Positions 16,359 through 24,228 are shown, counted from the first letter of the stretch. The stretch is DNA of 41,646 nucleotides from Tabrizicola sp. (GCA_016792685.1 JAEULQ010000035.1:1-41646); one strand, 5' to 3'. Notes: a model not told the origin generated them from the sequence alone. Numbers and translations are program-made.

Positions 16359-17702
16359 TCAGTTGCGCAGATAGCTTTCCATCGAATCCTCAAGCGCGTC
16401 TTTCCACGGTGTGTGGTGAAGCGGCGCCATCGTCCCCGTGATGACCGATTTGTAGGCATTGTCACGGAACTTCATGATGTCCTTCTTCTTGTGGTCCTTC
16501 CACTCGAAGAAGGCCTCGCAGGCCCCGTCCACGTCGAAGGACGGATAGTCGGTCTCGGCGATCAGCTCTTTCACGTAATCGCCCTGATAGTGGATCGCGT
16601 CGTGGGCGTCCTTGCCCTCGTCCTCGTGCTTCACGCGGTCCTCGACGTCCTTCAGCAGCACTTTCTTGTCGGTCGGAATCGCGATTCTTCCCATGATCGC
16701 ATCACGCACCCACCAGGCCTGCGCGTCGAACATGTTGAAGGTGAACCACTGGTCCTGCATGCCGAGGTAGAAGAGCTTGGGGTTATGCACCCAGACCACA
16801 CCCTTGTAGAGGTCCGCCGTCGCCAGCCGGTTTGCCGTCTTCAGCCGCAGGTCATCCGGCAGGAAGGGGAAATGGTGCTTGTAGCCGGTGCACAGGATGA
16901 TCGCGTCGATCTTCTTTGACGTCCCGTCGCCGAAATATGCAGTGTTCTCGTCCACCCGGACAAGCCCCTGCTTTTCCTCCCAGTTGGACGGCCAGTTGAA
17001 GCCCATCGGCGCCCGGCGATAGGTCGAGGTGATCGACTTTGCCCCGTATTTCCAGCACTGCGATCCCACATCCTCGGCCGAGTAGGACGTCCCCATGATC
17101 AACAGGTCCTTGCCGGTGAACTCGCGCGCGTCGCGGAAGTCGTGGGCGTGAAGCACACGCCCGTTGAACTTCGAGAATCCTTCGTACTCCGGCACGTTCG
17201 GAACGCTGAAATGGCCGCTCGCGACGATGACGTTGTCGAACTCCTCGTCATACATCCGGTCCGCCTCCAGATCATGCGCGGTGACCGTGAAGTTGCCTTT
17301 GGCCTCGTTGTACTTGACCATCCGGATCGTGGTCGAGAAGCGGATCCAGTCGCGCACGCCGGCCTTCTTCACCCGGCCTTCGATATAGTCGAACAGCACC
17401 GCGCGGGGCGGGTAGCTGCCGATCTGCTTGCCGAAATGCTCCTCGAAGGAATAGTCGGCGAATTCCAGCCCTTCCTTCGGCCCGTTCGACCAGAGGTAGC
17501 GGTACATCGAGCAGTGCACCGGCTCGCCATGTTCATCCAGGCCCGTACGCCAGGTGTAGTTCCAAAGGCCACCCCAGTCGGACTGCTTTTCAAAGCAGAC
17601 AACCTCGGGGATATCCGCGCCCTTTGCCTTGGCTGACTGGAACGCCCGCAGCTGTGCCAGACCCGATGGACCCGCACCGATCACCGCGACTCTCTTTTTC
17701 AT
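16359..17702 (-). CDS. tmm: Trimethylamine monooxygenase Tmm (flavin-containing monooxygenase)
   Basis: Tmm oxidises trimethylamine to TMAO with NADPH, FAD and O2. The 447-aa length matches bacterial Tmm. The start at 17702 is set by GGAGG six to seven bases upstream. It has the FAD Rossmann motif GAGPSG (9-14), the FMO signature F-x-G-x3-H-x3-F as [11 protein letters not shown], the NADP-binding region [14 protein letters not shown] with the Tyr typical of Tmm, and [11 protein letters not shown] near the second dinucleotide site. [11 protein letters not shown] and [17 protein letters not shown] are also typical. Bacterial FMOs of this group can also oxidise dimethylsulfide and indole. Dedicated amine use is supported by tdm, dmm, gmaS and mgs nearby. 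Confidence 0.94.
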   Translation of the reverse strand: MKKRVAVIGAGPSGLAQLRAFQSAKAKGADIPEVVCFEKQSDWGGLWNYTWRTGLDEHGEPVHCSMYRYLWSNGPKEGLEFADYSFEEHFGKQIGSYPPRAVLFDYIEGRVKKAGVRDWIRFSTTIRMVKYNEAKGNFTVTAHDLEADRMYDEEFDNVIVASGHFSVPNVPEYEGFSKFNGRVLHAHDFRDAREFTGKDLLIMGTSYSAEDVGSQCWKYGAKSITSTYRRAPMGFNWPSNWEEKQGLVRVDENTAYFGDGTSKKIDAIILCTGYKHHFPFLPDDLRLKTANRLATADLYKGVVWVHNPKLFYLGMQDQWFTFNMFDAQAWWVRDAIMGRIAIPTDKKVLLKDVEDRVKHEDEGKDAHDAIHYQGDYVKELIAETDYPSFDVDGACEAFFEWKDHKKKDIMKFRDNAYKSVITGTMAPLHHTPWKDALEDSMESYLRN

Positions 17703-17748
17703 CTTCAACCTCCGGATGTTGGATTCGTTGTGCTTTGGGCGCACTGGT

Positions 17749-17809
17749 TTTGTGGGTAACCTAGAGACAAAGTTGCGCCTGTGTCAAATCTTCTTCCTGT
17801 GGGTAAACA
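17749..17809 (-). promoter_or_regulatory. Predicted tmm promoter flanked by GTTACCCACA repeats
   Basis: On the minus strand TTGACA (17787-17782) and TAGGTT (17763-17758) are separated by 18 nt, a plausible sigma-70 promoter about 55 nt before the tmm ATG. Two direct repeats GTTTACCCACA (17809-17799) and GTTACCCACA (17760-17751) flank it, 48-49 bp apart, one upstream of the -35 and one overlapping the -10. They may be operator sites. The upstream copy reads CCTGTGGGTAAA on the plus strand (17796-17807), resembling the element upstream of mgsA at 10 of 12 positions. Confidence 0.45.
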
Positions 17810-17814
17810 TGATT

Positions 17815-17842
17815 GGCCCCGAGGGACTGCGTCCTTCGGGGC
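17815..17842 (-). terminator. Hairpin downstream of the universal stress gene
   Basis: Arms GGCCCCGA and TCGGGGCC are extended internally by GGAC and GTCC, giving a long GC-rich stem. It has no clear T-run on the minus strand, so termination may be partial, leaving some read-through from usp into tmm. Confidence 0.55.
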
Positions 17843-17884
17843 CAGCATCACAACCTCTGCACGAGAGACTAAGCGGATCGGTGG

Positions 17885-18298
17885 TCAGCGGGCAATGGTC
17901 ACCGTGCAATGGGCCCGCGTGGCAACTTCGGCAGCAACCGACCCCAGGACGAGCCGCGTCAAGCCGCGCTTGTCCCCGGTTCCCATCACGATGTGGGAAT
18001 AGCCGTTCTGCTCGGCATAGGCGATGATCGCAGGGGCCGCCTCGCGCGCCACGACCTCGATCGTGCCCACATCTGCAGCGCCTTCGCTGCGTGCCGTTGC
18101 CTCGGCATCGGCCAAAATCTTCGCGACCTCTTCTGCATTCCAGTGGTTAATGGTCGGGCCGCGCGCACCACCATGGGCGATGTTCACCGCACAGATGGTC
18201 AGATGGTGCCCAGTTGCCTTGGCGACCTCGGCCGCAAGAATGACACCGATTGTGCTGTGGTCCGACCCATCGGTCGGGCAAAGGATTTTCTTCGTCAT
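17885..18298 (-). CDS. Universal stress protein, UspA family
   Basis: The 137-aa single-domain Usp starts at 18298, supported by AGAGGAG upstream. The fold pattern is clear: KKILCPTDGSDHS at the N-terminus, HIVMGTGDKRGLTRLVLGSVAAEV carrying the G-x2-G-x9-G-S ATP-binding motif, and CTVTIAR at the end. Such proteins bind ATP or AMP and respond to starvation and oxygen limitation. An FNR-type palindrome lies about 70 nt upstream, suggesting control by oxygen or NO through an FNR/FixK/DNR regulator. A connection to amine metabolism is unproven. Confidence 0.88.
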   Translation of the reverse strand: MTKKILCPTDGSDHSTIGVILAAEVAKATGHHLTICAVNIAHGGARGPTINHWNAEEVAKILADAEATARSEGAADVGTIEVVAREAAPAIIAYAEQNGYSHIVMGTGDKRGLTRLVLGSVAAEVATRAHCTVTIAR

Positions 18299-18359
18299 CA
18301 CGTGACTCCTCTGGTCCATTGACTTCCCAGTCAGACAAGCACGATACTCGCCGCGATGC

Positions 18360-18375
18360 CTTGACCTGGGTCAAG
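18360..18375. promoter_or_regulatory. FNR/FixK/DNR-type palindrome between usp and the cupin gene
   Basis: CTTGACC-TG-GGTCAAG has perfect 7-bp arms and fits the consensus TTGAY-N4-RTCAA of the Crp-FNR superfamily. Its centre is about 70 nt from the usp start and 43 nt from the cupin start, so it could serve either gene. This type of site is a well-known driver of Usp genes under low oxygen in alphaproteobacteria. Confidence 0.7.
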
Positions 18376-18410
18376 ACACTTTACCGATGAGTAAACCGCC
18401 AGGAGTCCGC

Positions 18411-18773
18411 ATGAAGCCGATCGATCCCAAGGACCGCCGCATCGCCAATATCCGCACGGCCGAGTTCAAACCCTTCGTCTACCCGGACGGCCTGGCCCTG
18501 GGGGACACGGTCCTGCAACTCGACGACAGTCAGGAACTTGGGACCGGCTTCCATGTCTATCGCATGCCCGCCGGCATGACGACCCGCGGCCACCGTCACA
18601 ACGGGCACGAACAGTTCCTGATCCTTGAAGGCGAGCTGCACGAAAGCGACGGCACCGTGCTGCGCGCAGGAGACATGGTCTTCTACCGCGACGGGACCGA
18701 GCACAATTCCTATACTCCGAACGGCTGTCTGCTCGCCGTCCACATCGCGGGGCCGGAAATCTCGGTCGAATAG
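18411..18773 (+). CDS. Small single-domain cupin protein
   Basis: The predicted protein is 120 aa, starting at 18411 because AGGAG lies just upstream; an earlier ATG at 18387 is in frame. Cupin motif 1 is GHRHNGHEQFLILEGEL, with two His, one further His and Glu able to bind a metal. Motif 2 is GDMVFYRDGTEHNSYTPNG, with the usual Pro replaced. It resembles ChrR-type cupins. A metal-dependent function or sensor role is plausible, but the substrate is unknown. It is divergent from usp and convergent with gmaS across a strong hairpin. Confidence 0.78.
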   Translation: MKPIDPKDRRIANIRTAEFKPFVYPDGLALGDTVLQLDDSQELGTGFHVYRMPAGMTTRGHRHNGHEQFLILEGELHESDGTVLRAGDMVFYRDGTEHNSYTPNGCLLAVHIAGPEISVE

Positions 18774-18785
18774 CGCAATAACAAA

Positions 18786-18828
18786 GGCCCCGGGGTGACC
18801 CGGGGCCAGTCGCAATCCCCTTGCGGGG
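18786..18828. terminator. Paired hairpins between the convergent cupin gene and gmaS
   Basis: The first hairpin has 9-bp arms GGCCCCGGG/CCCGGGGCC around GTGA (18786-18807). A second short one, CCCC-N4-GGGG, is at about 18817-18828. They fill the gap between the two converging genes, consistent with bidirectional termination. Confidence 0.7.
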
Positions 18829-18864
18829 CTCAGGAAAGTGACTCTCCCGCCAAGTTAGGCGGCG

Positions 18865-20172
18865 TCAGATATCCAGCGTTGTCTGCGTCTCCCAGGCCGA
18901 GAAATGCGAACAGTAGTCGTTCCATTCCTTGTGCTTCAGCTTCAGATAGGCCGAGGAGAACTCATCCCCCATCATCGCCTTCAGCGTCTTGTCCTTGTCA
19001 TACTCGCGCAGCGCATCCAACAGGTTCAGCGGCAGCTTCGGCGCGTTCTTCACCGTATGCCCCATCTGGTACATGTCGATATCATAACGCTTGCCAGGAT
19101 CGGCCTTGGTACGAACCCCGTCCAAACCAGCCGCGATGATCACTGCCTGAAGGAGATACGGGTTCGCCGCACCATCGGGCAGGCGGAGTTCAAACCGCCC
19201 CGGCCCGGGTACGCGGACCATGTGGGTGCGGTTGTTGCCCGTCCAGGTCACCGTGTTCGGCGCCCAGGTCGCGCCCGAAGAGGTCCGGGGGGCATTGATC
19301 CGCTTGTAGCTGTTCACCGTCGGGTTGCAGATCGCCGCCAGCGCCGAGGCGTGTTTCATGATCCCGCCCAGGAAGTTCCGTCCCCGGTCCGAAAGACCCA
19401 GCTCGGCTTTCTTGTCGGCGAAGGCGTTGGTCTTGCCATCCAGCGACCAGACCGAGATATGCGCGTGGCAGCCCGACCCCGTCAGCCCCTTGAACGGCTT
19501 CGGCATGAAAGTCGCGCGGAAGCCGTGCTTTTCAGCCACCGACTTGACCATGAACTTGAAGAAGCTGTGCTTGTCCGCCGTCTGCAGCACGTCGTCATAC
19601 TTCCAGTTCATCTCGAACTGGCCGATCGCGTCTTCGTGGTCGTTCTGGTAGGGCTCCCAGCCCATCTCCAGCATGTAGTCGCAGATTTCCGAGATCACGT
19701 CATAGCGCCGCATCACCGCCTGCTGGTCGTAGCAGGGCTTTTCGGCGGTATCGAAGATGTCCGAAGCTCCCGTGCCTTCTGCGTTCAGGATGAAGAACTC
19801 GGGCTCGACCCCGGTCTTGACCCGCAGCCCATCCTTCGCGGCCTCGGCGATCAGTTTTTCCAGCACGTTGCGCGGTGCCTGGTCGACAAGCTTTTCCTCC
19901 ATCGTCGCCCGCGCCGCGACCCAGGCCACATCCTTCTTCCACGGAAGCTGGATCGCGCTGTCCGGGTCCGGCACCGCCATCAGGTCGGGGTGCGCCGGCG
20001 TCAGGTCCAGCCAGGTGGCAAAGCCCGCAAAGCCCGCACCTTCCACCGCCATGTCGTTGATCGCCTGCGTCGGCACCAGTTTCGCGCGCTGCCCACCGAA
20101 GAGATCGGTGTAGGAGATCATGAAATACTTGACGCCCTTATCCTTCGCCCATTTGGCAAGGTCTTTCGCCAT
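18865..20172 (-). CDS. gmaS: Gamma-glutamylmethylamide synthetase GmaS (glutamine synthetase family)
   Basis: GmaS ligates methylamine to glutamate with ATP, giving gamma-glutamylmethylamide, the entry step of the indirect methylamine pathway. The 435-aa protein has the glutamine synthetase layout: an N-terminal beta-grasp (about 1-105; KYFMISYTDLFGGQRAKLVP) and a catalytic domain with EPEFFIL, NDHEDAIGQFEMNW, GSGCHAHISVW and NRTHMVRVPGPGRFELRLPDGAANPYL. The start at 20172 is chosen for GGGAG upstream and homologous length. It is the last gene of mgsABC-gmaS. True glutamine synthetase activity is unlikely given the linkage with mgsABC. Confidence 0.92.
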   Translation of the reverse strand: MAKDLAKWAKDKGVKYFMISYTDLFGGQRAKLVPTQAINDMAVEGAGFAGFATWLDLTPAHPDLMAVPDPDSAIQLPWKKDVAWVAARATMEEKLVDQAPRNVLEKLIAEAAKDGLRVKTGVEPEFFILNAEGTGASDIFDTAEKPCYDQQAVMRRYDVISEICDYMLEMGWEPYQNDHEDAIGQFEMNWKYDDVLQTADKHSFFKFMVKSVAEKHGFRATFMPKPFKGLTGSGCHAHISVWSLDGKTNAFADKKAELGLSDRGRNFLGGIMKHASALAAICNPTVNSYKRINAPRTSSGATWAPNTVTWTGNNRTHMVRVPGPGRFELRLPDGAANPYLLQAVIIAAGLDGVRTKADPGKRYDIDMYQMGHTVKNAPKLPLNLLDALREYDKDKTLKAMMGDEFSSAYLKLKHKEWNDYCSHFSAWETQTTLDI

Positions 20173-20223
20173 CACTGTAACTCCCTGGTCTTTTCTTAAT
20201 GTTTGCAAAGGGAAACGGCGGCC

Positions 20224-21552
20224 TTACCAGCCGCCGTTCCGTCCCGGTATCCAGTTGGTGCCCGCCAGCGGAACCCCCGCCATCGCCGCCGCCTCGATGG
20301 TCAGCGAGCACAGGTCCTCGGGCTCCAGGTTGTGCAGGTGGTTCTTGCCGCAGGCCCGCGCGATGGTCTGCGCCTCCAGCGTCATCACCTTGAGATAGTT
20401 CTTCAGCCGCCGCCCGCCGAGGACCGGATCGAAGCGCTTGAAAAGCTCCGGGTCCTGGGTGGTGATCCCGGCCGGGTCGCGGCCTTCGTGCCAGTCGTCA
20501 TAGGCATCCGCCGTGGTGCCGAGCTTCTGGTATTCCTCTTCCCATTTCGGGTCGTTGTCGCCGAGCGCGATCAGCGCCGCCGTCCCGATGGCCACGGCAT
20601 CCGCGCCCAGGGCCATCGCCTTGGCCACATCCGCGCCGCTGCGAATACCGCCCGAGACGATCAGCTGCACCTTGCGGTGCATGCCAAGGTCCTGCAGCGC
20701 CTTCACCGCCTGCGGGATGCAAGCCAGGATCGGCATGCCGACATGTTCGATGAAAACATCCTGCGTCGCCGCCGTGCCGCCCTGCATGCCGTCGACCACG
20801 ACGACGTCCGCCCCGGCCTTCACCGCCAGCGCCGTGTCATAATAGGGCCGCGCACCGCCGACCTTCACATAGATCGGCTTTTCCCAATCGGTGATCTCGC
20901 GGAGCTCATGGATCTTGATCTCCAGATCATCCGGGCCGGTCCAGTCCGGATGCCGGCAGGCCGAGCGCTGGTCGATCCCCTTTGGCAGGTTCCGCATGTT
21001 GGCCACGCGATCGCTGATCTTCTGACCCAGAAGCATCCCGCCGCCGCCGGGCTTCGCGCCCTGGCCCACAACCACCTCGATCGCATCGGCGCGACGCAGG
21101 TCGTCGGGGTTCATGCCATAGCGGCTGGGCAGATACTGATAGACCAGCGTCTTGGAATGCCCACGCTCTTCCTCGGTCATGCCGCCGTCGCCGGTCGTCG
21201 TCGACGTCCCGGCCGCCGTGGCCCCGCGCCCCAGGGCCTCCTTGGCCGGACCGGACAGAGCGCCAAAGCTCATGCCGGCGATGGTGATCGGGATATCCAG
21301 ATGGATCGGCTTCTTCGCGTGCCGCGTTCCAAGCCAGACATCCGTCGCGCATTTCTCGCGATAGCCTTCCAGCGGATAGCGGCTGATCGAGGCGCCCAGG
21401 AACAGCAAGTCATCGAAGTGCGGCAGGTGCCGCTTCGTGCCGCCGCCGCGGATGTCGTAGATGCCAGAGGCAGCCGCGCGGCGGATTTCGGCGTTCACTG
21501 CCGGGGTGAAGGTCGCCGAGAAGCGGGGCGGGGTACGTGGAAGGTCGGTCAT
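20224..21552 (-). CDS. mgsC: N-methylglutamate synthase subunit C (glutamate synthase FMN-domain-like)
   Basis: The 442-aa protein corresponds to the FMN-binding synthase domain of glutamate synthase and should be the catalytic core that forms N-methylglutamate from gamma-glutamylmethylamide. Signatures include ITIAGMSFGALSGPAKEALGRGA, STTTGDGGMTEEERGHSKTLVYQ, QGAKPGGGGMLLGQKIS, YVKVGGARPYYDTALAVKAGADVV with GMQGGTAATQ, and VSGGIRSGADVAKAMALGADAVAIGTAA. The start at 21552 has GAGG upstream and follows the mgsB stop by 7 nt. It lies between mgsB and gmaS. Confidence 0.92.
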   Translation of the reverse strand: MTDLPRTPPRFSATFTPAVNAEIRRAAASGIYDIRGGGTKRHLPHFDDLLFLGASISRYPLEGYREKCATDVWLGTRHAKKPIHLDIPITIAGMSFGALSGPAKEALGRGATAAGTSTTTGDGGMTEEERGHSKTLVYQYLPSRYGMNPDDLRRADAIEVVVGQGAKPGGGGMLLGQKISDRVANMRNLPKGIDQRSACRHPDWTGPDDLEIKIHELREITDWEKPIYVKVGGARPYYDTALAVKAGADVVVVDGMQGGTAATQDVFIEHVGMPILACIPQAVKALQDLGMHRKVQLIVSGGIRSGADVAKAMALGADAVAIGTAALIALGDNDPKWEEEYQKLGTTADAYDDWHEGRDPAGITTQDPELFKRFDPVLGGRRLKNYLKVMTLEAQTIARACGKNHLHNLEPEDLCSLTIEAAAMAGVPLAGTNWIPGRNGGW

Positions 21553-21559
21553 TGCTGCC

Positions 21560-22249
21560 TCAGTACGACGACGCGTTGTCGATGTTGAAATTGTACAGTT
21601 TCCGGGCCGAGCCATAACGGCGGAACTCTTCCGGCTTGGCCTTGTGATCGGCCTCACCCCTGCGCAGCAGCTCTTCCAGGATCGCGTAGTGTTCGTCCCG
21701 CATCTCTTTCTCGATGCAGTCTGCCCCCAGCGATTTCACCGTGCCGCGCACGAAAAGCCGCGCTTCGTAGAGCGAGTCGCCCAGCGCCTCACCAGCGTTG
21801 CCCAGCACGACAAGGTTGCCGGACTGCGCCATGAAGGCCGACATGTGGCCGATGTTGCCGTGCACCACGATGTCGATGCCCTTCATCGAGATGCCGCAGC
21901 GGCTGGAGGCATTGCCCTTGATGACCAGAAGTCCCCCGCGCCCCGTCGCGCCTGCATATTGGCTGGCGTCGCCGTCGATGATGACCGTCCCGCTCATCAT
22001 GTTCTCGGCTACGCCGGGGCCAGCCGATCCCTTGATGCGGATCGTCGCCTGCTTGTTCATGCCGGCACAGTAATAGCCCGTCGAACCCCGGACCGTGATG
22101 TCGACCGGGGCGTCCACCCCGGCGGCGATGGCATGCGCACCTTTGGGGTTGATCACCTCCCAGGCGGTCATGTTGGTCTGGCCCTTCAGGGCGTGCAGCG
22201 AGGAGTTCAGGGCGCGCAGGCCCTCTTTCCCCAGGTCGAAGCTCTGCAT
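21560..22249 (-). CDS. mgsB: N-methylglutamate synthase subunit B (GXGXG beta-helix domain)
   Basis: The 229-aa protein corresponds to the C-terminal GXGXG right-handed beta-helix domain of glutamate synthase, a structural part of the MgsABC complex. Repeating beta-helix rungs are visible: DITVRGSTGYYCAGMNKQATIRIKGSAG, VIIDGDASQYAGATGRGGLLVIKGNAS, IDIVVHGNIGHM and NLVVLGNAGEALGDSLYEARLFVRG. The start at 22249 gives MQSFDLGKEGLRALN; a longer upstream frame overlaps mgsA and is not used. The start is 4 nt after the mgsA stop. Confidence 0.91.
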   Translation of the reverse strand: MQSFDLGKEGLRALNSSLHALKGQTNMTAWEVINPKGAHAIAAGVDAPVDITVRGSTGYYCAGMNKQATIRIKGSAGPGVAENMMSGTVIIDGDASQYAGATGRGGLLVIKGNASSRCGISMKGIDIVVHGNIGHMSAFMAQSGNLVVLGNAGEALGDSLYEARLFVRGTVKSLGADCIEKEMRDEHYAILEELLRRGEADHKAKPEEFRRYGSARKLYNFNIDNASSY

Positions 22250-22253
22250 TCTC

Positions 22254-23150
22254 TCAACGCTCCCAGAAGTAGACAGTGGCGGGTTCCGGTTCCCAGACGC
22301 GGGCGTCCTCGATCCCCGGCAGGTTGACCAGCGCCCGGTATTCCGACCCGAAGGCGACATACTGGTCGGTCTCGGCCATGACCGCGGGCTTGCAGGCAAT
22401 GGGGTCGCGTACGACGCCGAAGCCGTTCTTGGTGCCGACGACAAAGGTGAAGAAGCCGTCCAGATCGGTCAGCGTCGCTTCCAGCGCGTTGCCCAGCGTC
22501 TCGCCGGTCTGCAGCTTGTGGCTGATGAAGGCCGCGCCGACCTCGGTGTCATTCTCGGTCTCGAAGGTCATGCCAAGGCGCTTGAGCTCACGCCGCACGC
22601 CGTTGTGGTTCGAGAGCGACCCGTTATGCACCAGGCACTGGTCCGTCCCGGTCGAGAACGGATGCGCGCCCATCGTGGTCACGGCGCTTTCCGTGGCCAT
22701 CCGGGTGTGGCCGATGCCGTGGGTACCCTTCATCTTGGCCACGTCGAACCGCGCAGCCACGTCCTTGGGCAGGCCGACCTCCTTGAAGATCTCGATCGAG
22801 TCACCGGCGCTCATCACCTTCACGGCGGGCCGCAAATGGGCAAGCGCCGAACGGGCCGCCTCCATCTGTGCCAGGGGCACTTCCAGCACAGCGTGCGTGG
22901 ATTTGACCAGCATCGCGACGGGCTGGCCGATGGCGTCATGCAGATCGCCGTCAAGGTCCTTGAAGTCCTTTTCGGGATGCGCCGACTGGATGGTGATCTT
23001 GCCCAAGCCGTCCTTCGCCCCGCCATAGATCGCGATGCCGGCGCTGTCCGGCCCGCGGTCGGTCATGGTGATCAGCATGTCCGTCAGCATGGCGCCAAGC
23101 TTCGGCTCTAGCTTCGGGTCCTTCAGGAACAGCCCAACGATGCCGCACAT
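22254..23150 (-). CDS. mgsA: N-methylglutamate synthase subunit A (class II glutamine amidotransferase)
   Basis: The 298-aa Ntn-type amidotransferase should hydrolyse the amide of gamma-glutamylmethylamide and deliver methylamine to MgsC. The start at 23150 places the catalytic Cys as residue 2 (MCGIVGLF), exposed after Met removal, and AAGGAG precedes it. Other family motifs are TDRGPDSAGIAIYG, GIGHTRMATESAVTTMGAHPF and CLVHNGSLSNHNGVRREL. It is the first gene of mgsABC-gmaS, with a predicted promoter just upstream. N-methylglutamate dehydrogenase genes, usually linked, are absent here. Confidence 0.92.
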   Translation of the reverse strand: MCGIVGLFLKDPKLEPKLGAMLTDMLITMTDRGPDSAGIAIYGGAKDGLGKITIQSAHPEKDFKDLDGDLHDAIGQPVAMLVKSTHAVLEVPLAQMEAARSALAHLRPAVKVMSAGDSIEIFKEVGLPKDVAARFDVAKMKGTHGIGHTRMATESAVTTMGAHPFSTGTDQCLVHNGSLSNHNGVRRELKRLGMTFETENDTEVGAAFISHKLQTGETLGNALEATLTDLDGFFTFVVGTKNGFGVVRDPIACKPAVMAETDQYVAFGSEYRALVNLPGIEDARVWEPEPATVYFWER

Positions 23151-23179
23151 GGATTCGTCTCCTTCGACTGGTTGATCCG

Positions 23180-23208
23180 ACGCTAGCACCGTCCTTTGCG
23201 CCTATCAA
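23180..23208 (-). promoter_or_regulatory. mgsA: Predicted mgsA promoter
   Basis: On the minus strand TTGATA (23208-23203) and TAGCGT (23185-23180) are spaced by exactly 17 nt, about 30 nt before the mgsA ATG. The -10 is weak, as expected for a promoter that needs an activator, and direct repeats abut the -35. Confidence 0.5.
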
Positions 23209-23240
23209 CTGTCGAGAAACTTTTTTCACCTGTCGGGAAA
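23208..23240. promoter_or_regulatory. Direct repeat with 21-bp period at the mgsA -35 (candidate AraC-type operator)
   Basis: ACTGTCGAGAAA (23208-23219) and CCTGTCGGGAAA (23229-23240) are direct repeats 21 bp apart, with 10 of 12 positions identical. On the mgsA strand the nearer copy directly abuts the predicted -35 box. Two direct half-sites 21 bp apart with the proximal one touching -35 is the classical arrangement for AraC-family activators. A third related copy, inverted with one extra base, lies at 23260-23272 near a TTGACA for the divergent permease operon. Confidence 0.5.
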
Positions 23241-23374
23241 AGCGGGCAGAGAAAGCCGGTTTTCCTTGACAGAATGTCGCAGGTGGCTTTCCCTGAGGAA
23301 AAATTCTTGCCGCGAGGGGAAACGACGCCAGGGCCGCGTCACGCGGAGAGCAAACAGGCCCATGGGAGGGAACT

Positions 23375-23662
23375 GTGGGAGACCTTAATCAGCGGATTGA
23401 GGCGATGCACAAACGCGACGTGCAAGTGGCATGGGCGTTCGTGGTCGGCCTCTGGTTTGCGGTGATCTTTGTCGCCATCGCCACCTGGAACCTGGCACCA
23501 AGCGGAGGGGCAAGGACCCTTCTTCTTGTTGGCGGGGCGATCGTCCTGATCTTCAACACCGCCGCGATCCTGGCGATGCTGCGGCATTACCGCGAGGACC
23601 GCGACTTCATGTACGGCCTCGACATCAAGTTTCTTGACGAAGCCAAGGGCAGGAAGGGTTGA
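23375..23662 (+). CDS. Small two-helix membrane protein, first gene of the APC permease operon
   Basis: The 95-aa protein starts at GTG (23375) with GGGAGGG just upstream. Two hydrophobic segments are predicted, about 18-38 (WAFVVGLWFAVIFVAIATW) and 48-68 (TLLLVGGAIVLIFNTAAILAM), then a charged C-terminal tail of about 27 residues. It matches no family I recognise. The stop lies 2 nt before the next start, and four genes run without gaps into an APC permease, so it is probably an accessory subunit or stability factor of that transporter. This is inference from operon structure. Confidence 0.75.
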   Translation: MGDLNQRIEAMHKRDVQVAWAFVVGLWFAVIFVAIATWNLAPSGGARTLLLVGGAIVLIFNTAAILAMLRHYREDRDFMYGLDIKFLDEAKGRKG

Positions 23663-23664
23663 GC

Positions 23665-24045
23665 ATGGCACATTACGATCCCCCGAAGCAGGGCAAGGCC
23701 AGCCAACTGATCGACGTTGTCGTCCTTGTCGTCCTGACAGTCGGCGCGCTGTTCGTGCCGCTTTGGCTTGGCATGGCCGGCGCGGCAAAATCCGTCGCCA
23801 CCCCGGTCGAGAACCCGACCTGGGAGGCGCTTGGCCAGACCCCGGCCCAGGCAGCAAAATATGAGGCCCTGGGCTACGACCCGGCCTCGGCCCATGACCT
23901 GATCCTGGCGCGCTTCGACTACAGCTTCTCGTTCGGTGCGCTGCTGACCATGATCGCGGTCATCCTGCTCTATTACTTCCTGATCCTGCGGTTCTCCGAA
24001 GTGGAGTATCGCGAGGTCATCTCCGAAAAATTCGGCGACAAATAG
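23665..24045 (+). CDS. Small two-helix membrane protein, second gene of the APC permease operon
   Basis: The start at ATG 23665 is preferred to the in-frame TTG at 23659 because AGGAAGGG is 7 nt upstream, giving 126 aa. Hydrophobic segments lie at about 15-38 and 87-108, separated by a soluble stretch of about 48 residues (VATPVENPTWEALGQTPAQ and following) likely on the periplasmic side, then an acidic and basic tail (EVEYREVISEKFGDK). No known domain is recognised. The size and topology suggest a dedicated accessory subunit. The downstream 57-aa gene starts 9 nt later. Confidence 0.75.
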   Translation: MAHYDPPKQGKASQLIDVVVLVVLTVGALFVPLWLGMAGAAKSVATPVENPTWEALGQTPAQAAKYEALGYDPASAHDLILARFDYSFSFGALLTMIAVILLYYFLILRFSEVEYREVISEKFGDK

Positions 24046-24054
24046 GGGGCCGCA

Positions 24055-24228
24055 ATGGATCTGTGGAACTGGCTTGAATACGCGGCCTGGGCGCTGTCAG
24101 TGGCCTTTGGCCTGCACATGCTGCTCGACTGGTTGAAAACCGACAGCAGCTATTCGGAAGACGTCCTGACCTCCTCGCGCGAAGGCGAGCTTGAGGCGAT
24201 GGCGGAAGAGCACAAGGTGAAATCATGA
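24055..24228 (+). CDS. 57-aa single-helix membrane protein, third gene of the APC permease operon
   Basis: A 57-codon gene starts at ATG 24055 with AGGGGGC upstream and ends by overlapping the permease start by 4 nt (ATGA). One hydrophobic segment spans about 5-25 (NWLEYAAWALSVAFGLHMLL), followed by an acidic, soluble tail (EDVLTSSREGELEAMAEEH). It has the same codon use as its neighbours and a good ribosome binding site, so I consider it a real gene. Its coupling to the permease recalls small subunits such as KdpF-type peptides or CydX, although no sequence relation is claimed. Confidence 0.72.
   Translation: MDLWNWLEYAAWALSVAFGLHMLLDWLKTDSSYSEDVLTSSREGELEAMAEEHKVKS

Noticed and set aside
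18865-20172. Assigning this gene as an ordinary glutamine synthetase
   Set aside because: It is in one operon with mgsABC and in an amine catabolic island, the well-established context of gamma-glutamylmethylamide synthetase.
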